Source: CAVXDP01 sp964562925 (lineage in GTDB: Archaea > Thermoproteota > Bathyarchaeia > 40CM-2-53-6 > CAVXDP01). Taken from it: a stretch of DNA of 23,885 nucleotides. Below are positions 1-8,007 of this stretch, one piece after another (the stretch's first letter is position 1; every line of letters starts with the position of its first letter). Below the pieces are notes generated by a model. That model was not told where the DNA came from, did no database searches, and worked only from the letters and a program-made list of their open reading frames with translations. Both the position numbers and the translations under genes were made by a program. The stretch is taken from positions 1 to 23,885 of the forward strand of contig CAZLVF010000021.1 in NCBI GenBank assembly GCA_964562925.1, read 5' to 3'.

Positions 1-367
1 GGAACCCCCAGATAGTCAACTCTATTGTGGCTGGAAGATGGTCGAGAACCTCAACGAGAACAGGCCTCCTTCCCCATATCAGTGATCTTCCCAGATCTCC
101 TCGAAAGACGTTGATCAGGTAGTTCAAGAACTGGAGGTACAACGGCCTTGGATTTCCGCTCTCATCGACCAGTCCCAATTCACGTCGTAGTTCTAGAATA
201 TGCTCTTCGCTTGCATGCATCCCCACTATTGAAAGAACAGGGTCGCCAGGCATCACACGCATTATCAGAAAGACCAGTGTCAGAAGGACAAGTATTGTGG
301 GGATCGTGAGCAAAGTGCGCGTGACAATGAAGGTTCTCAGAGAGACCAAGTTTCCAATTTCACACAT
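1..367 (-). CDS. dppB: DppB-type ABC permease, N-terminal fragment (runs off the window)
   Basis: This encodes the first 122 residues of an inner permease of a peptide/nickel-type ABC importer. The protein opens with a short cytoplasmic stretch and one strong membrane helix (about residues 10-38, ending in LVFLIMRVMPGDP, the conserved MPGDP segment of DppB after TM1). It continues through the outer loop with the family pattern LRRELGLVDE, PLYLQFLNYL and RGDLGRS, and stops just before TM2. The rest of the gene lies beyond base 1. ATG at 367 is chosen because a TATA-like element lies about 23 bases upstream, which fits a leaderless mRNA. The frame is open further upstream, but no better start was seen. 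The family-5 binding protein at 566-2161 is on the same strand just upstream and is presumably its partner. The substrate (peptide or other solute) cannot be told from sequence. Confidence 0.85.
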   Translation of the reverse strand, partial: MCEIGNLVSLRTFIVTRTLLTIPTILVLLTLVFLIMRVMPGDPVLSIVGMHASEEHILELRRELGLVDESGNPRPLYLQFLNYLINVFRGDLGRSLIWGRRPVLVEVLDHLPATIELTIWGF

Positions 368-385
368 GCACAGGTATTCCCAGAT

Positions 386-393
386 GCTAAAAA
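386..393 (-). promoter_or_regulatory. TATA box for the truncated dppB
   Basis: On the minus strand this reads TTTTTAGC, with its centre about 23-25 bases before the ATG at 367. That is the archaeal TATA-to-start distance of a leaderless transcript. It implies that dppB is transcribed separately from the binding protein upstream, which has its own U-tract terminator. Confidence 0.45.
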
Positions 394-539
394 GGGTTAG
401 GTGACTCGAGCGTATCTATTGAGTTAGGGCAGAAACTAGAATTCAGAATCAACCACTCTCGAAAGAACCCCCCCTCCGGAGCCTTACTCATAGGAGAATA
501 GAGAGCGGCCCAGGCTGCGAGTCCTTTCAGATCGTCCTG

Positions 540-549
540 AAAGAAAAAA
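540..549 (-). terminator. U-tract terminator after the binding-protein gene
   Basis: About 16 bases after the stop codon of the 566-2161 gene the minus strand reads TTTTTTCTTT. A bare U-rich tract is enough for intrinsic termination by archaeal RNA polymerase. It would uncouple the abundant binding protein from the permease downstream. No hairpin is needed or evident. The remaining spacer to dppB (368-539) holds a CTCCGGAG palindrome and nothing else recognised. Confidence 0.5.
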
Positions 550-565
550 GGGTAGGTTGGCTGGT

Positions 566-2161
566 CTACGCGGGGGCGAAGTAGACCAACCAGTAACGGA
601 ACAGCATTACAGGATCTAGGTAAATCCCTCTGACGTTGCCTTTCGATACAACTGTTAGGCTTCCCTGGAAGAGTGGGATTACCGCAGCGTCATCAGCCCA
701 GATGTCTTGAGCCTGCTCGTACAGTTGCGTTCTCTCCTCAACAGTCTGAGCCACAGATGCAGCGTCCAGGATCTCTGACAGTGTTGGGTTCTTGTAGGCG
801 CGGCCTGTCCATGCCTGATCAACCCATGGCGTCGTATAGTCGTCAGGGTCTATGTAGTCAGGATACCATCCGTACAGGCAGACCGGGTAGGTGACCGCCC
901 TGGTCTGGTCAAGGTAGGTAGCCCACTCCGCCGTCTTCAACTCTACAGCTATCATCCCTGTTTCTTCCCAGTCTTCTTTTAGAATCAGAGCTACATCAGC
1001 CTCTGTGTCTCCATAGTGAGTTGGAGTATACCAGAGATCGAACGTCAGTTTCTTGGTCTCACTGTAGCCCGCTTGTTTGAGAAGGTTCTTTGCAAGTTCT
1101 AGATCGCGTTCGCCAAACTTGTCTTTGAAAGCGTCTGTGTGGCTCCACATACCTATGGGAACCATACTGTATAGGGGTTGAACAGTTCCGAGAAACACTT
1201 TCTCTGCGATCGTGCCTCTATCGACAGCCGCCGCTAAGGCTTGCCTCACCAGTACATTGTCGAAGGGTGGAATATTCTCGTTTATTATTATGTAGCGGAT
1301 ATAGGCGCCTGGAACCTCCTGAACTTGAAGATCCGCTTTCGCTTTGAGGTCGCGTACATCTGTGGGTGTGAGCGTTCTCCAAGCGATATCTATCTCTCCA
1401 GCTTCTAGAGCCAGTCGCATCGCGGACGCTGTGGCAAAGAACCTGATGATGAGGGTATTAGTCTTTGGAGCTCCACCGTAGTAGTAGGGATTCGCTTCAA
1501 GCACAAGTTGAACATCTCGTTCCCACCTTGCTATCCTGTACGGTCCTAAGCCGCCTGCGGTTTGATCGCTCTCGTACGCCTCTGGGTTATATGATGGATG
1601 GACCGTAAAGTAGGGTGGGGTCGCAACCAGCGATAGGAAGTATGCGACCGGCTTGCTCAACGTGAACTTTACGGTCTCCGCGTCAATCGCCTCCACGCTC
1701 TGGAGGAAATCTACCACAAGCCAGCCTGGATCCCCGTTGATAGTCATCGCTCGATTGACAGACCAAGCAACGTTGTTAGCGTCAGCTGGTTTCCCGTCGG
1801 CGAACCTAAGCCCGGGCTTGAGCTTGAAGGTGTATACGGTGCCATCTTCACTCACACTGTACGATTGGGCTATCCCCAGTTCGAGTGTCGTGGTTCCCGG
1901 GACGTACTTCATGAGGCCTTCCATCACGTTGGTCAATACTTCCCAAGTGTAGAAATCATATGCGTTTGATGGGTCTAAGTCAGAGACTTTGTCCGTAACT
2001 CCGATAACGATCTTGCTGGGAGCTGTTACAGTTACTGTGGTGACCCCAGGCGCAACCGTAGATATGCCTCCATAGTAGCCCCCCGCGGCTCCTATGATTA
2101 GCGCCACTATCAATGCAACGCCGAAGGCTGCCCGACCAATTCCTGCCTTTCCTTCAGACAT
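566..2161 (-). CDS. Family-5 ABC substrate-binding lipo/anchored protein
   Basis: This is an extracellular solute-binding protein (SBP_bac_5 / DppA-OppA family) of 531 aa that captures peptides or similar solutes for an ABC importer. A single N-terminal membrane anchor (about residues 9-32, Ala/Gly/Ile rich) is followed by a Thr/Val-rich linker (TTVTVTAP), as is usual for archaeal binding proteins. The family landmarks come in normal order: LDPSNAYD, YTFKLKPGLRFADGKPADA, GGLGPYRI, LEANPYYYGG, ALEAGEIDIA, FDNVLVRQALAAAVDR, LLKQAGY and ADDAAVIPLF. ATG at 2161 is preferred over the TTG (2173) and GTG (2170) just upstream because GGTGG lies about 5 bases before it. The truncated dppB follows on the same strand. 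It is a useful in-window comparator for the permuted paralogue at 17231-19327. Confidence 0.92.
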   Translation of the reverse strand: MSEGKAGIGRAAFGVALIVALIIGAAGGYYGGISTVAPGVTTVTVTAPSKIVIGVTDKVSDLDPSNAYDFYTWEVLTNVMEGLMKYVPGTTTLELGIAQSYSVSEDGTVYTFKLKPGLRFADGKPADANNVAWSVNRAMTINGDPGWLVVDFLQSVEAIDAETVKFTLSKPVAYFLSLVATPPYFTVHPSYNPEAYESDQTAGGLGPYRIARWERDVQLVLEANPYYYGGAPKTNTLIIRFFATASAMRLALEAGEIDIAWRTLTPTDVRDLKAKADLQVQEVPGAYIRYIIINENIPPFDNVLVRQALAAAVDRGTIAEKVFLGTVQPLYSMVPIGMWSHTDAFKDKFGERDLELAKNLLKQAGYSETKKLTFDLWYTPTHYGDTEADVALILKEDWEETGMIAVELKTAEWATYLDQTRAVTYPVCLYGWYPDYIDPDDYTTPWVDQAWTGRAYKNPTLSEILDAASVAQTVEERTQLYEQAQDIWADDAAVIPLFQGSLTVVSKGNVRGIYLDPVMLFRYWLVYFAPA

Positions 2162-2516
2162 ATTTTCCACCAATCAGAATTGGCAAGATCGCTCTTTGCG
2201 ATCATCTCCTCCATAACTCGACCGTCCGTATTTAACACATTCTACGCCCGTAACGTAGCTGTCTCGCCTTTGGACAGCTCTAGAAGATGTACCGGCATCT
2301 AGGCCTATTCAAGGATGCTTTCTCAAGCCGGGATGAGGAACTCTGAACGTTCACGCCGCAAAGGTGATTGCTGGACGATGTCTCCCAAGATAGGTTTGGA
2401 AATAGAAGATAATTGGTTGCGTCGGCCTGTCAGATCGATCGCGTAGCTATTTCTCTTCCTGACTACCTTGTTTCCGCGAGCACTGTGCTGCGCAGATGAT
2501 GGCTTATGTCAGAATC
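2162..2516. other. Intergenic region, no clear gene
   Basis: This stretch of about 355 bases holds the promoter of the binding-protein gene near its left end. On the plus strand a 22-codon frame (2378-2446, ATG to TAG) follows an AGGTGAT sequence at a long spacing. It has no recognisable family and is too short to call. No tRNA-like fold, repeat or mobile element was seen. Confidence 0.5.
2229..2236 (-). promoter_or_regulatory. TATA box for the 566-2161 binding-protein gene
   Basis: The minus strand reads GTTAAATA, about 70 bases before the chosen ATG. Transcription would begin near 2207, giving a leader of roughly 45 bases that contains the GGTGG ribosome-binding site. This is judged by eye only. 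Confidence 0.35.
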
Positions 2517-2819
2517 CTAGGTGAACTCGACGGTGAGAATAATTCGTCGCGCCTGCGACTCTATCTCTACGCCTTTGACATCGTACTGCTCAGGGATCCT
2601 CATAAAACGCTCGATGAGCATGACTCTATCCGTACGTTCTGGAACCTCCTTCACCTCTTGAGAGTTGAAACCGCAGACGCTACAGGCCCAGAACATAGTC
2701 TTGATCATAAGTCCAGTCTCTCTCTTTGACTGTCTAATCCCGTAGCAGACTTGGGTCGTTAACCGGTTGCAGCCTTTGCATAGCCTAACCGACTCGATAG
2801 AGCGTTTAATCGAACTCAT
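2517..2819 (-). CDS. Small zinc-ribbon protein, function unknown
   Basis: A 100-aa protein with two Cys-x2-Cys knuckles, LCKGCNRL near the N-terminus and WACSVCGFN about 30 residues later. This is the layout of a single zinc ribbon holding one Zn ion. The remainder is charged, with no membrane helix, and ends in a beta-rich segment (ARRIILTVEFT). Archaeal proteins of this build often bind nucleic acid or sit in transcription/RNA complexes, but the family is not recognised. The ATG at 2819 is preferred to the TTG at 2828 because AAGGG lies about 9 bases before it. The winged-helix gene 2872-3081 is on the same strand 52 bases upstream, so the two may share a transcript. Confidence 0.7.
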   Translation of the reverse strand: MSSIKRSIESVRLCKGCNRLTTQVCYGIRQSKRETGLMIKTMFWACSVCGFNSQEVKEVPERTDRVMLIERFMRIPEQYDVKGVEIESQARRIILTVEFT

Positions 2820-2871
2820 CGCGTTCAACCCTTCAAAAGATGGCCGACCCCTCTCTCCTCGATAATATGTA

Positions 2872-3081
2872 TCAGCGACGTCTTGCCTTCGCTCTTTTCT
2901 CGTAGAGTTTGATCGTACCTAGGCTTCTAACCTGAACCTTGCCGTGATCTATCAGGTTGGCTAAATGTCTCCTCACAACTCTACGATCCCATCTCAATTG
3001 GCGAGAGATTCTGCAAAACCAGGTCGGCCCATCTAACTTGGACAGGATCTCTTCGCAAACTTCGCATCCAATTCCACACAA
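2872..3081 (-). CDS. Small winged helix-turn-helix protein
   Basis: A 69-aa basic protein built as one DNA-binding winged helix. Helix 1 is CEEILSKLDG, the helix-turn-helix is FCRISRQLRWDRRVVRRHLANLIDHGKV, and the wing is VQVRSLGTIKLYE. It ends in a basic tail (KRAKARRR). The N-terminus has Cys residues (CGIGCEVC) that could bind metal or respond to redox state; this is inference. The start is TTG at 3081. GAGGT lies 8 bases before it, and an in-frame TAG only four codons upstream rules out a longer protein. It lies between TBP and the zinc-ribbon gene on the same strand. A pair of 10-base direct repeats about 75-97 bases upstream could be its operator. Confidence 0.68.
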   Translation of the reverse strand: MCGIGCEVCEEILSKLDGPTWFCRISRQLRWDRRVVRRHLANLIDHGKVQVRSLGTIKLYEKRAKARRR

Positions 3082-3155
3082 ATGCGACGACCTCTAGTCA
3101 CTTCATCTTCGAGGCAGTCATCGAACCTCTTCGAGATTACGTTATGCCCTACATT

Positions 3156-3178
3156 TAACTGAAAGAGGTAACTGAAAG
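3156..3178. repeat. Tandem 10-base direct repeats (TAACTGAAAG)
   Basis: TAACTGAAAG occurs at 3156-3165 and again, unchanged, at 3169-3178, a period of 13 bases. The pair lies in the spacer between tbp (stop at 3298) and the winged-helix gene (start at 3081). A regulator binding as a tandem dimer could use such sites. No other copy was noticed in the window. Confidence 0.5.
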
Positions 3179-3297
3179 TACGCAGGTTAACACAAGCTGC
3201 AGGCTACGGTCTGGTCAACGTGCGGCAAATCATAGAATATATTTCAGAGAAAATAGCTTTGATTCAGAGGTTGCGACGATCAAAATACGTTAGTCGG

Positions 3298-3855
3298 TTA
3301 GTCGTAGTGGATTAGGCCTTTCTCCTCAAGCGTCTCTTCAAGTTTTGACACGGCGCTATGGACTTCTATCTCTTTCTTGGCTCCTGTGCAGACAAGTTTT
3401 CCGCTCGCAAAAAGTAATATCACAACCTTTGGATCGTCCATCCTGTAGATTAGCCCGGGGAACTGCTCAGGCTCGTACATCGTCCTTCGAAGTGAGTATG
3501 TTGACTTCTCAAGGTCTATGGAGCCTCCCAGTCCAGCTGATGCGACTATATTCTGTATCTGTATTTCGGGCTTGCCAACGATTACTATGCCATCCCTCTT
3601 CAACTCGTCGACAACCTTCATAACCGCTTTTCTCGCTTGCTTCTCGGATTTGGCTCCTGTACAGACCATCTTGCCTGAACTGAAGATCAGCGTCGCGGTC
3701 TTAGGCTTCTTCAGCCTATACACCAGTCCGGGAAACTGTTCCGGCCTATACTCAACGCCTGGAAAGACTCTCACAATCGAGTTAAGATCAATGTTCTGTT
3801 TAAGCGTCGCCGAGGCAACAACATTCTCGATGTTAATGAATGTCTTCTTCTTCAA
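3298..3855 (-). CDS. tbp: TATA-box binding protein (TBP)
   Basis: The general archaeal transcription factor that binds and bends the TATA box and recruits TFB and RNA polymerase. The 185 aa form two direct repeats of about 90 residues (roughly 1-92 and 93-185) that build the saddle. Each repeat has the DNA-contacting Asn strand (IENVVASATL; IQNIVASAGL), the FPGL loop (PEQFPGLVYR; PEQFPGLIYR) and the F-S/A-SGK-VCTGAK strand whose Phe residues pry open the DNA. The length matches the family; no acidic C-terminal tail is visible. The start is TTG at 3855: the frame has a TAG seven codons upstream and no ATG or GTG between. Two TATA boxes lie upstream, one about 23 bases and one about 59 bases from the start. 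The signal peptidase gene ends 43 bases upstream on the same strand. Confidence 0.97.
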   Translation of the reverse strand: MKKKTFINIENVVASATLKQNIDLNSIVRVFPGVEYRPEQFPGLVYRLKKPKTATLIFSSGKMVCTGAKSEKQARKAVMKVVDELKRDGIVIVGKPEIQIQNIVASAGLGGSIDLEKSTYSLRRTMYEPEQFPGLIYRMDDPKVVILLFASGKLVCTGAKKEIEVHSAVSKLEETLEEKGLIHYD

Positions 3856-3873
3856 CAGTGATGGCTCCGCCGT

Positions 3874-3882
3874 CTATATAAG
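3874..3882 (-). promoter_or_regulatory. Proximal TATA box of tbp
   Basis: The minus strand reads CTTATATAG, centred about 23 bases before the TTG start of tbp. Transcription from it would give an essentially leaderless mRNA. If TBP also occupies this site when transcription comes from the distal box, it could act as a brake on its own gene; that part is speculative. Confidence 0.5.
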
Positions 3883-3898
3883 ACGTGTAAGTCAACGC

Positions 3899-4510
3899 TC
3901 ATGGAGCGGCTATATAAACGCACTCAAAACGCATGTGTAGATTCACGGGCGGATTTCTCGGCTGGCGGTCGCTGTTTTTCCTTTTGCGTTTTCCATCCGA
4001 GAACTCCAAGGCGAACAATGCGACAACCAGTAAGGCGATGATCGCTATTCCCACAGGTTCCCTCATCTTCATTGCTACGAAGCCGACATATGGAACGCGT
4101 GCGATGACCTTTCCAACAACGTACTCCGCGGGTATGTATTGCCATCGATGGTAATCCGACGCGGGATTGTTATCCCCCTTCGTCTCAAAAGATATTTGAT
4201 CATCGGATTGAACAACCCTGATGACTCTGTGAACGATTCTGTAGTTGTCCTCCCCATAGTGGCCGGGCACGTAGAAGACGATGATTGTCCCGGTGGTTAT
4301 GGTATGGGCATCGACGCCTTGAATAACAACAAGGTCTCCAACCTTGAGGTTGGGTTCCATGCTGCCTGACGGAACGTAGGCCATTGGAACTTCCGTGTGC
4401 AAGGCGAGTTTGATAGTGTACCATCCGCCTTGGACAACTACGAACAAGGTTGCCAGAACGATTATCGTCTTCAACACCTGATTCCTTTTGACTAGATCAA
4501 TGATCTTCAC
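3899..4510 (-). CDS. Signal peptidase I, archaeal Sec11-like (S26B)
   Basis: A membrane serine protease that removes signal peptides from exported proteins on the outer face of the cytoplasmic membrane. In 203 aa it has an N-terminal membrane helix (about 14-36), the catalytic serine in VPSGSMEP (Ser50), a histidine in IVHRV (His94) in place of the bacterial lysine, and an acidic KGDNNPASD motif (Asp113). A second helix (about 153-169) precedes a basic tail. The Ser/His arrangement is that of archaeal and eukaryotic enzymes. The start is GTG at 4510, with GGTGAGG a few bases upstream. It lies between PadR and tbp on the same strand, and its last codons contain the distal tbp TATA box. The two ABC binding proteins in this window would be typical substrates or anchors. 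Confidence 0.93.
   Translation of the reverse strand: MKIIDLVKRNQVLKTIIVLATLFVVVQGGWYTIKLALHTEVPMAYVPSGSMEPNLKVGDLVVIQGVDAHTITTGTIIVFYVPGHYGEDNYRIVHRVIRVVQSDDQISFETKGDNNPASDYHRWQYIPAEYVVGKVIARVPYVGFVAMKMREPVGIAIIALLVVALFALEFSDGKRKRKNSDRQPRNPPVNLHMRFECVYIAAP
3910..3918 (-). promoter_or_regulatory. Distal TATA box of tbp
   Basis: The minus strand reads TTTATATAG, close to the archaeal consensus TTTATATA, and lies inside the last codons of the signal peptidase gene. Initiation about 25 bases downstream (near 3889) would give a leader of about 34 bases containing GGCGGAG, a fair ribosome-binding site 9 bases before the TTG. Confidence 0.5.
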
Positions 4511-4606
4511 ATAGCCTCACCGAGTGAAACGCCGATCTGAGAGCCTACCGTGTTAATCAATCTTATCATGTATGTGAGAATGGTCTGAATACTGTGATGC
4601 TCGCGG

Positions 4607-4936
4607 TCAATCCTTGGTTTGGATCTGGTCTTGTGAGATCTCTTGAAGCACCCTCTCCCCGGCCAAAAGGGAACGTTCGCCTCGTGGCGTGATCTTGTAG
4701 ACTCTTCGAACTCGGGCGCCGGGCTCTAACGATCCTTCAATGTACCCCTTATCCTCAAGGGAGTGTAGTAGCGGATAAAGTGTTCCGGCGCTTAGGTAAA
4801 CGTTGAACCTGTCTCTGATTCCGATGTTTATCTCATAGCCCCATTTCGGCTTGTCGTTGAGCAGCCTCAGAACTATGAGGTCGAGGTGACTTCTAACGAA
4901 CCTTTCCCTCCACTCCCTTTCGAGGTCTCTGCTCAA
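4607..4936 (-). CDS. PadR-family transcriptional regulator
   Basis: A 109-aa winged-helix regulator. The family pattern is clear: LDLIVLRLLNDKPKWGYEI (helices 1-2), the recognition segment VYLSAGTLYPLLHSLEDKGYIEG, and the wing RRVYKITPRGERSL, followed by a short C-terminal helix for dimerisation. PadR proteins usually repress nearby genes or their own and respond to small molecules; the ligand is unknown. The start is TTG at 4936. ATG is absent from this part of the frame, and GGGG lies about 9 bases upstream. It is divergent from the lhr helicase across 119 bases, so it may act there. The sequence GATAAAGAA about 20-25 bases upstream could be its TATA box. Confidence 0.88.
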   Translation of the reverse strand: MSRDLEREWRERFVRSHLDLIVLRLLNDKPKWGYEINIGIRDRFNVYLSAGTLYPLLHSLEDKGYIEGSLEPGARVRRVYKITPRGERSLLAGERVLQEISQDQIQTKD

Positions 4937-5030
4937 GCCGGTATCCCCAATGGTTCTTTATCAGCTGCTCAGACTATCGGTAGATGTCTTCGCCATATTT
5001 GAACTTCAACTTTCAGAACTGGGTTTCAAA

Positions 5031-5039
5031 CTTTTATTT
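5031..5039 (+). promoter_or_regulatory. TATA box of lhr
   Basis: CTTTTATTT is centred about 21-25 bases before the ATG at 5056 and is preceded by TTTCAAA, a plausible purine-containing BRE. The distance predicts a leaderless mRNA. The divergent PadR promoter lies on the other side of the same spacer. Confidence 0.55.
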
Positions 5040-5055
5040 CTCTTAGCTTTGTATT

Positions 5056-7941
5056 ATGTTGCAGGCAGAACCAGTGCCCCGAGTATCTAGTACGTTCGCA
5101 CTATTGGCGAAACCGATTCGAAAAGCTGTTGCGGAGCGTGGATTCTCCGTTCCAACAGAGATCCAGGATAAGGCTATTCCGCTTATTCTTCAGGGAAAGA
5201 ACGTGTTGGTGATAGCACCGACAGCTACTGGGAAGACTGAGTCCGCGATCCTCCCGGTTCTCAGTAACTTCATAGCTACGCGGGAAGGCTCGCAAGGGAT
5301 AAAGATACTCTACATCACGCCTCTGAGGGCGTTAAACAGGGATATGCTCGACAGGCTTGAGTGGTGGTGTGAGAGGCTTGACGTGACGGTCTCGGTGAGA
5401 CATGGAGACACTGAGACACGTGAGCGAGGGAGACAAGCGCGAGACCCACCGGACATGTTGATAACAACCCCTGAGACGCTTCAGGCGATCTTGCCTGGGA
5501 GATTGATGAAACGCCACCTGAGAGAGGTGCGTTTTGTCATAATAGACGAGATACATGAACTGGCTGAGGACAAGCGTGGAAGCCAACTCGCTCTCGCACT
5601 AGAGAGGCTTAGATGGATCACTATGAGAGATTTCCAGCTTGTAGGCCTCTCGGCAACTATCGGAACTCCTGAAGTAGTGGCAAGGTTCTTGGTGGGACCG
5701 AACCGGGATGTGGAGACAGTTAGGGTGCCACTGGCGAGAAAGACTCGGCTTGAAATTATTCTGCCCCATCCCAAAGCCAGGGATCTTGAACTCTCTATCC
5801 GTCTATACACGCATCCCGAGGTCGCCTCAAGACTGAGACAGATGCGAAGCCTCATAGAGAAGCATAGGTCGGTTCTACTTTTCACGAACACACGTGCCGT
5901 TGCAGAGGTCTTAGCGAGCAGGTTCAAAGTCTGGGATATAGATTTTCCAGTATCCATTCATCATGGATCTCTCGCAAAGCCCTCGAGGCTAGTAGCGGAA
6001 AAAGGCTTGAAGGAAGGGCAACTGAAGGGGCTGGTTTGTACATCCAGTCTCGAACTCGGCTTGGACATCGGTCGAATCGACCTCGTTATCCAGTACATGA
6101 GTCCAAGACAGGTTACGAGGCTTATCCAACGTGTGGGAAGGAGCGGACATAGTGTCGGGAGAGTTGCTAACGGCGTTATCGTCGCGTTAGACTCGGATGA
6201 TGCGCTTGAAGCCATCGTCATCGCGAGGAGAGCTTACCAAGAGAATCTTGAGCCTGCGCTCGTTCCAGAACAGCCCTTTGATGTGCTCTGCCACCAGATA
6301 GTTGGCCTATTAACCCAGAAAGGGAGGTGGGGCTTTGACGAGCTTCTCTCAATGGCTAGGAATGCGTATCCCTACAGGAACCTGTCGGAGCGAGACTTGG
6401 CCTCTGTGCTTACGTATATGCATAGCCGCTACCCACGACTGGCATGGGTGTCCTTCGAAGACCGGGTTCTCCTCAGACCGCGCGGATTGAAAGCCATCTA
6501 TCAGTACTACTTTGGCAAGCTGTCGATGATACCTGATGAGAAGCAGTACTTGGTGATAGATCAGACGAAGGACTCGCCCGTAGGAGTTCTCGATGAAGCC
6601 TTTGTCGCTGAGTACAGCTCGCCGGGAACAAAGTTCATTGTTCGTGGAAGCGCGTGGCGTATGTCGAGTATCAGGGGCGACAAGATTCTTGTGAACCCTA
6701 CATCTGATCCTACAGGGGCAATTCCAAGCTGGGTTGGAGAAGAGATCCCTGTTCCTTTTGAGGTTGCCATTGAGGTAGGCTCGATCCGGCGATTCGCTGT
6801 TGAAGAGTATCGCAGACTGGGAAACGAGAGACAGGTTGCAGAGGAGCTGGCCGAGAAATATCCGGCTAAACCGGAGACCCTGAAGATCGCTCTCTCAGAG
6901 ACATTTGAACAGGCTGAGAAAGACGTGCCGATACCGACCGATCAGACGGTGGTGGTGGAGGACTGGGAGGATTACGTGGTTCTCACTACACACTTTGGCA
7001 CTCTAGTCAACAGAACCCTAGCGAGAATCATCGGGCATCTCGTTTCAGAAGAGACGGGTCAAACGATCGGTGTACAGCAGGACTCTTATAGAATCGTGAT
7101 TCGAACGGACGGCGCATCTAGAACCCGCGGCGTGGTAGACCTACTAAAAAAGCTACCACAAATGAACTTGGAAAAGGTTGTCAGAGAAGCTTCTGTGAAG
7201 ACCGGGCTGTTCAAGAGGAGAATGGTCCATGTGGCACGAAGGTTCGGTGCAATTTCAAGGTGGGTTGACATAAGTCGAGTAACGCTCTTTCAACTTATGA
7301 AGAGTTTCGAAGGCTCCGTAATATTCGAGGAGTCGATGAAGGAAACGCTCGACAAAGATCTGGACATCGAGAATACAAAACGAGTAGTTGACCAGATAGG
7401 AAACGGTCAGATATCTATCGTGGGATTGGCTCCGAAAACCGAGACTACTCCAATAGCCCGGATCGGGCTTGAAAGGATAAGCCAGAAAACAGACATTATT
7501 CCACCAGACAAATTGAAGAGGCTCTTACTCGAATCAACCAAAGCCAGAATATTGAATGAGGCGAGAACCTTTGTCTGCACATCCTGTTGGAAATACGTCG
7601 AGATACTCACCATAAAAAATCTCAGTCCAAAAACGCGTTGTCCAGAATGTGGATCTAAAATTCTAGGCATCCTGGACTACTCGAAAGAGGACATTGCGAA
7701 AGTCTTGGAGAAGAAAGGAAAAGCCATGTCAAAGAGCGACATCGCCATACTTGAGCAGGCGAAGCAGACGGCAGATCTCTTCAAAAAGTTTGGCGTTGCA
7801 GCCGCTCATGTCCTTGCTGGAAGGAGGATCAGAGCTTCTGACGCCGAAGAGGTTCTAGCCCGGCAGGACAAACTCTCAGATCGGTTGTACGATCTCATAA
7901 TGGAAGCTGAAAGGTCATCGATGCGAAAAAGGTTCATGTAG
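5056..7941 (+). CDS. lhr: Lhr-type superfamily 2 helicase with C-terminal zinc ribbon
   Basis: An ATP-dependent DNA/RNA helicase of the archaeal Lhr group, associated with DNA repair and RNA processing. The 961 aa carry two RecA domains: Q motif FSVPTEIQ (30-37), Walker A APTATGKT (54-61), TPLRALN (88-94), DEIH (164-167), LSAT (198-201), LLFTNTRAVAEV, SSLELGLDIGRIDLVIQ and QRVGRSGH (motif VI). After these come the winged-helix and beta-rich Lhr-core region. Near residues 838-867 lies a four-cysteine ribbon (CTSCWKYVEIL ... CPECGSKI), and the protein ends in a basic helical tail. Length fits the Lhr core family. It begins at ATG about 25 bases from a good TATA box. It stands alone on the plus strand, divergent from PadR and convergent with the MFS gene at 8008; only 66 bases separate the two stop codons and no strong terminator is seen there. 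Which archaeal Lhr subgroup it belongs to needs a tree. Confidence 0.95.
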   Translation: MLQAEPVPRVSSTFALLAKPIRKAVAERGFSVPTEIQDKAIPLILQGKNVLVIAPTATGKTESAILPVLSNFIATREGSQGIKILYITPLRALNRDMLDRLEWWCERLDVTVSVRHGDTETRERGRQARDPPDMLITTPETLQAILPGRLMKRHLREVRFVIIDEIHELAEDKRGSQLALALERLRWITMRDFQLVGLSATIGTPEVVARFLVGPNRDVETVRVPLARKTRLEIILPHPKARDLELSIRLYTHPEVASRLRQMRSLIEKHRSVLLFTNTRAVAEVLASRFKVWDIDFPVSIHHGSLAKPSRLVAEKGLKEGQLKGLVCTSSLELGLDIGRIDLVIQYMSPRQVTRLIQRVGRSGHSVGRVANGVIVALDSDDALEAIVIARRAYQENLEPALVPEQPFDVLCHQIVGLLTQKGRWGFDELLSMARNAYPYRNLSERDLASVLTYMHSRYPRLAWVSFEDRVLLRPRGLKAIYQYYFGKLSMIPDEKQYLVIDQTKDSPVGVLDEAFVAEYSSPGTKFIVRGSAWRMSSIRGDKILVNPTSDPTGAIPSWVGEEIPVPFEVAIEVGSIRRFAVEEYRRLGNERQVAEELAEKYPAKPETLKIALSETFEQAEKDVPIPTDQTVVVEDWEDYVVLTTHFGTLVNRTLARIIGHLVSEETGQTIGVQQDSYRIVIRTDGASRTRGVVDLLKKLPQMNLEKVVREASVKTGLFKRRMVHVARRFGAISRWVDISRVTLFQLMKSFEGSVIFEESMKETLDKDLDIENTKRVVDQIGNGQISIVGLAPKTETTPIARIGLERISQKTDIIPPDKLKRLLLESTKARILNEARTFVCTSCWKYVEILTIKNLSPKTRCPECGSKILGILDYSKEDIAKVLEKKGKAMSKSDIAILEQAKQTADLFKKFGVAAAHVLAGRRIRASDAEEVLARQDKLSDRLYDLIMEAERSSMRKRFM

Positions 7942-8007
7942 TCATCGTTCTATGATATCTTGAAGCGATCCATTCCTACGTTTGGTTATGTAGGTTCTAA
8001 AGGTATC

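Noticed and set aside
5481..5957. 158-codon minus-strand frame antisense to lhr
   Set aside because: It falls on the helicase motif region; a shadow of strong coding on the plus strand.
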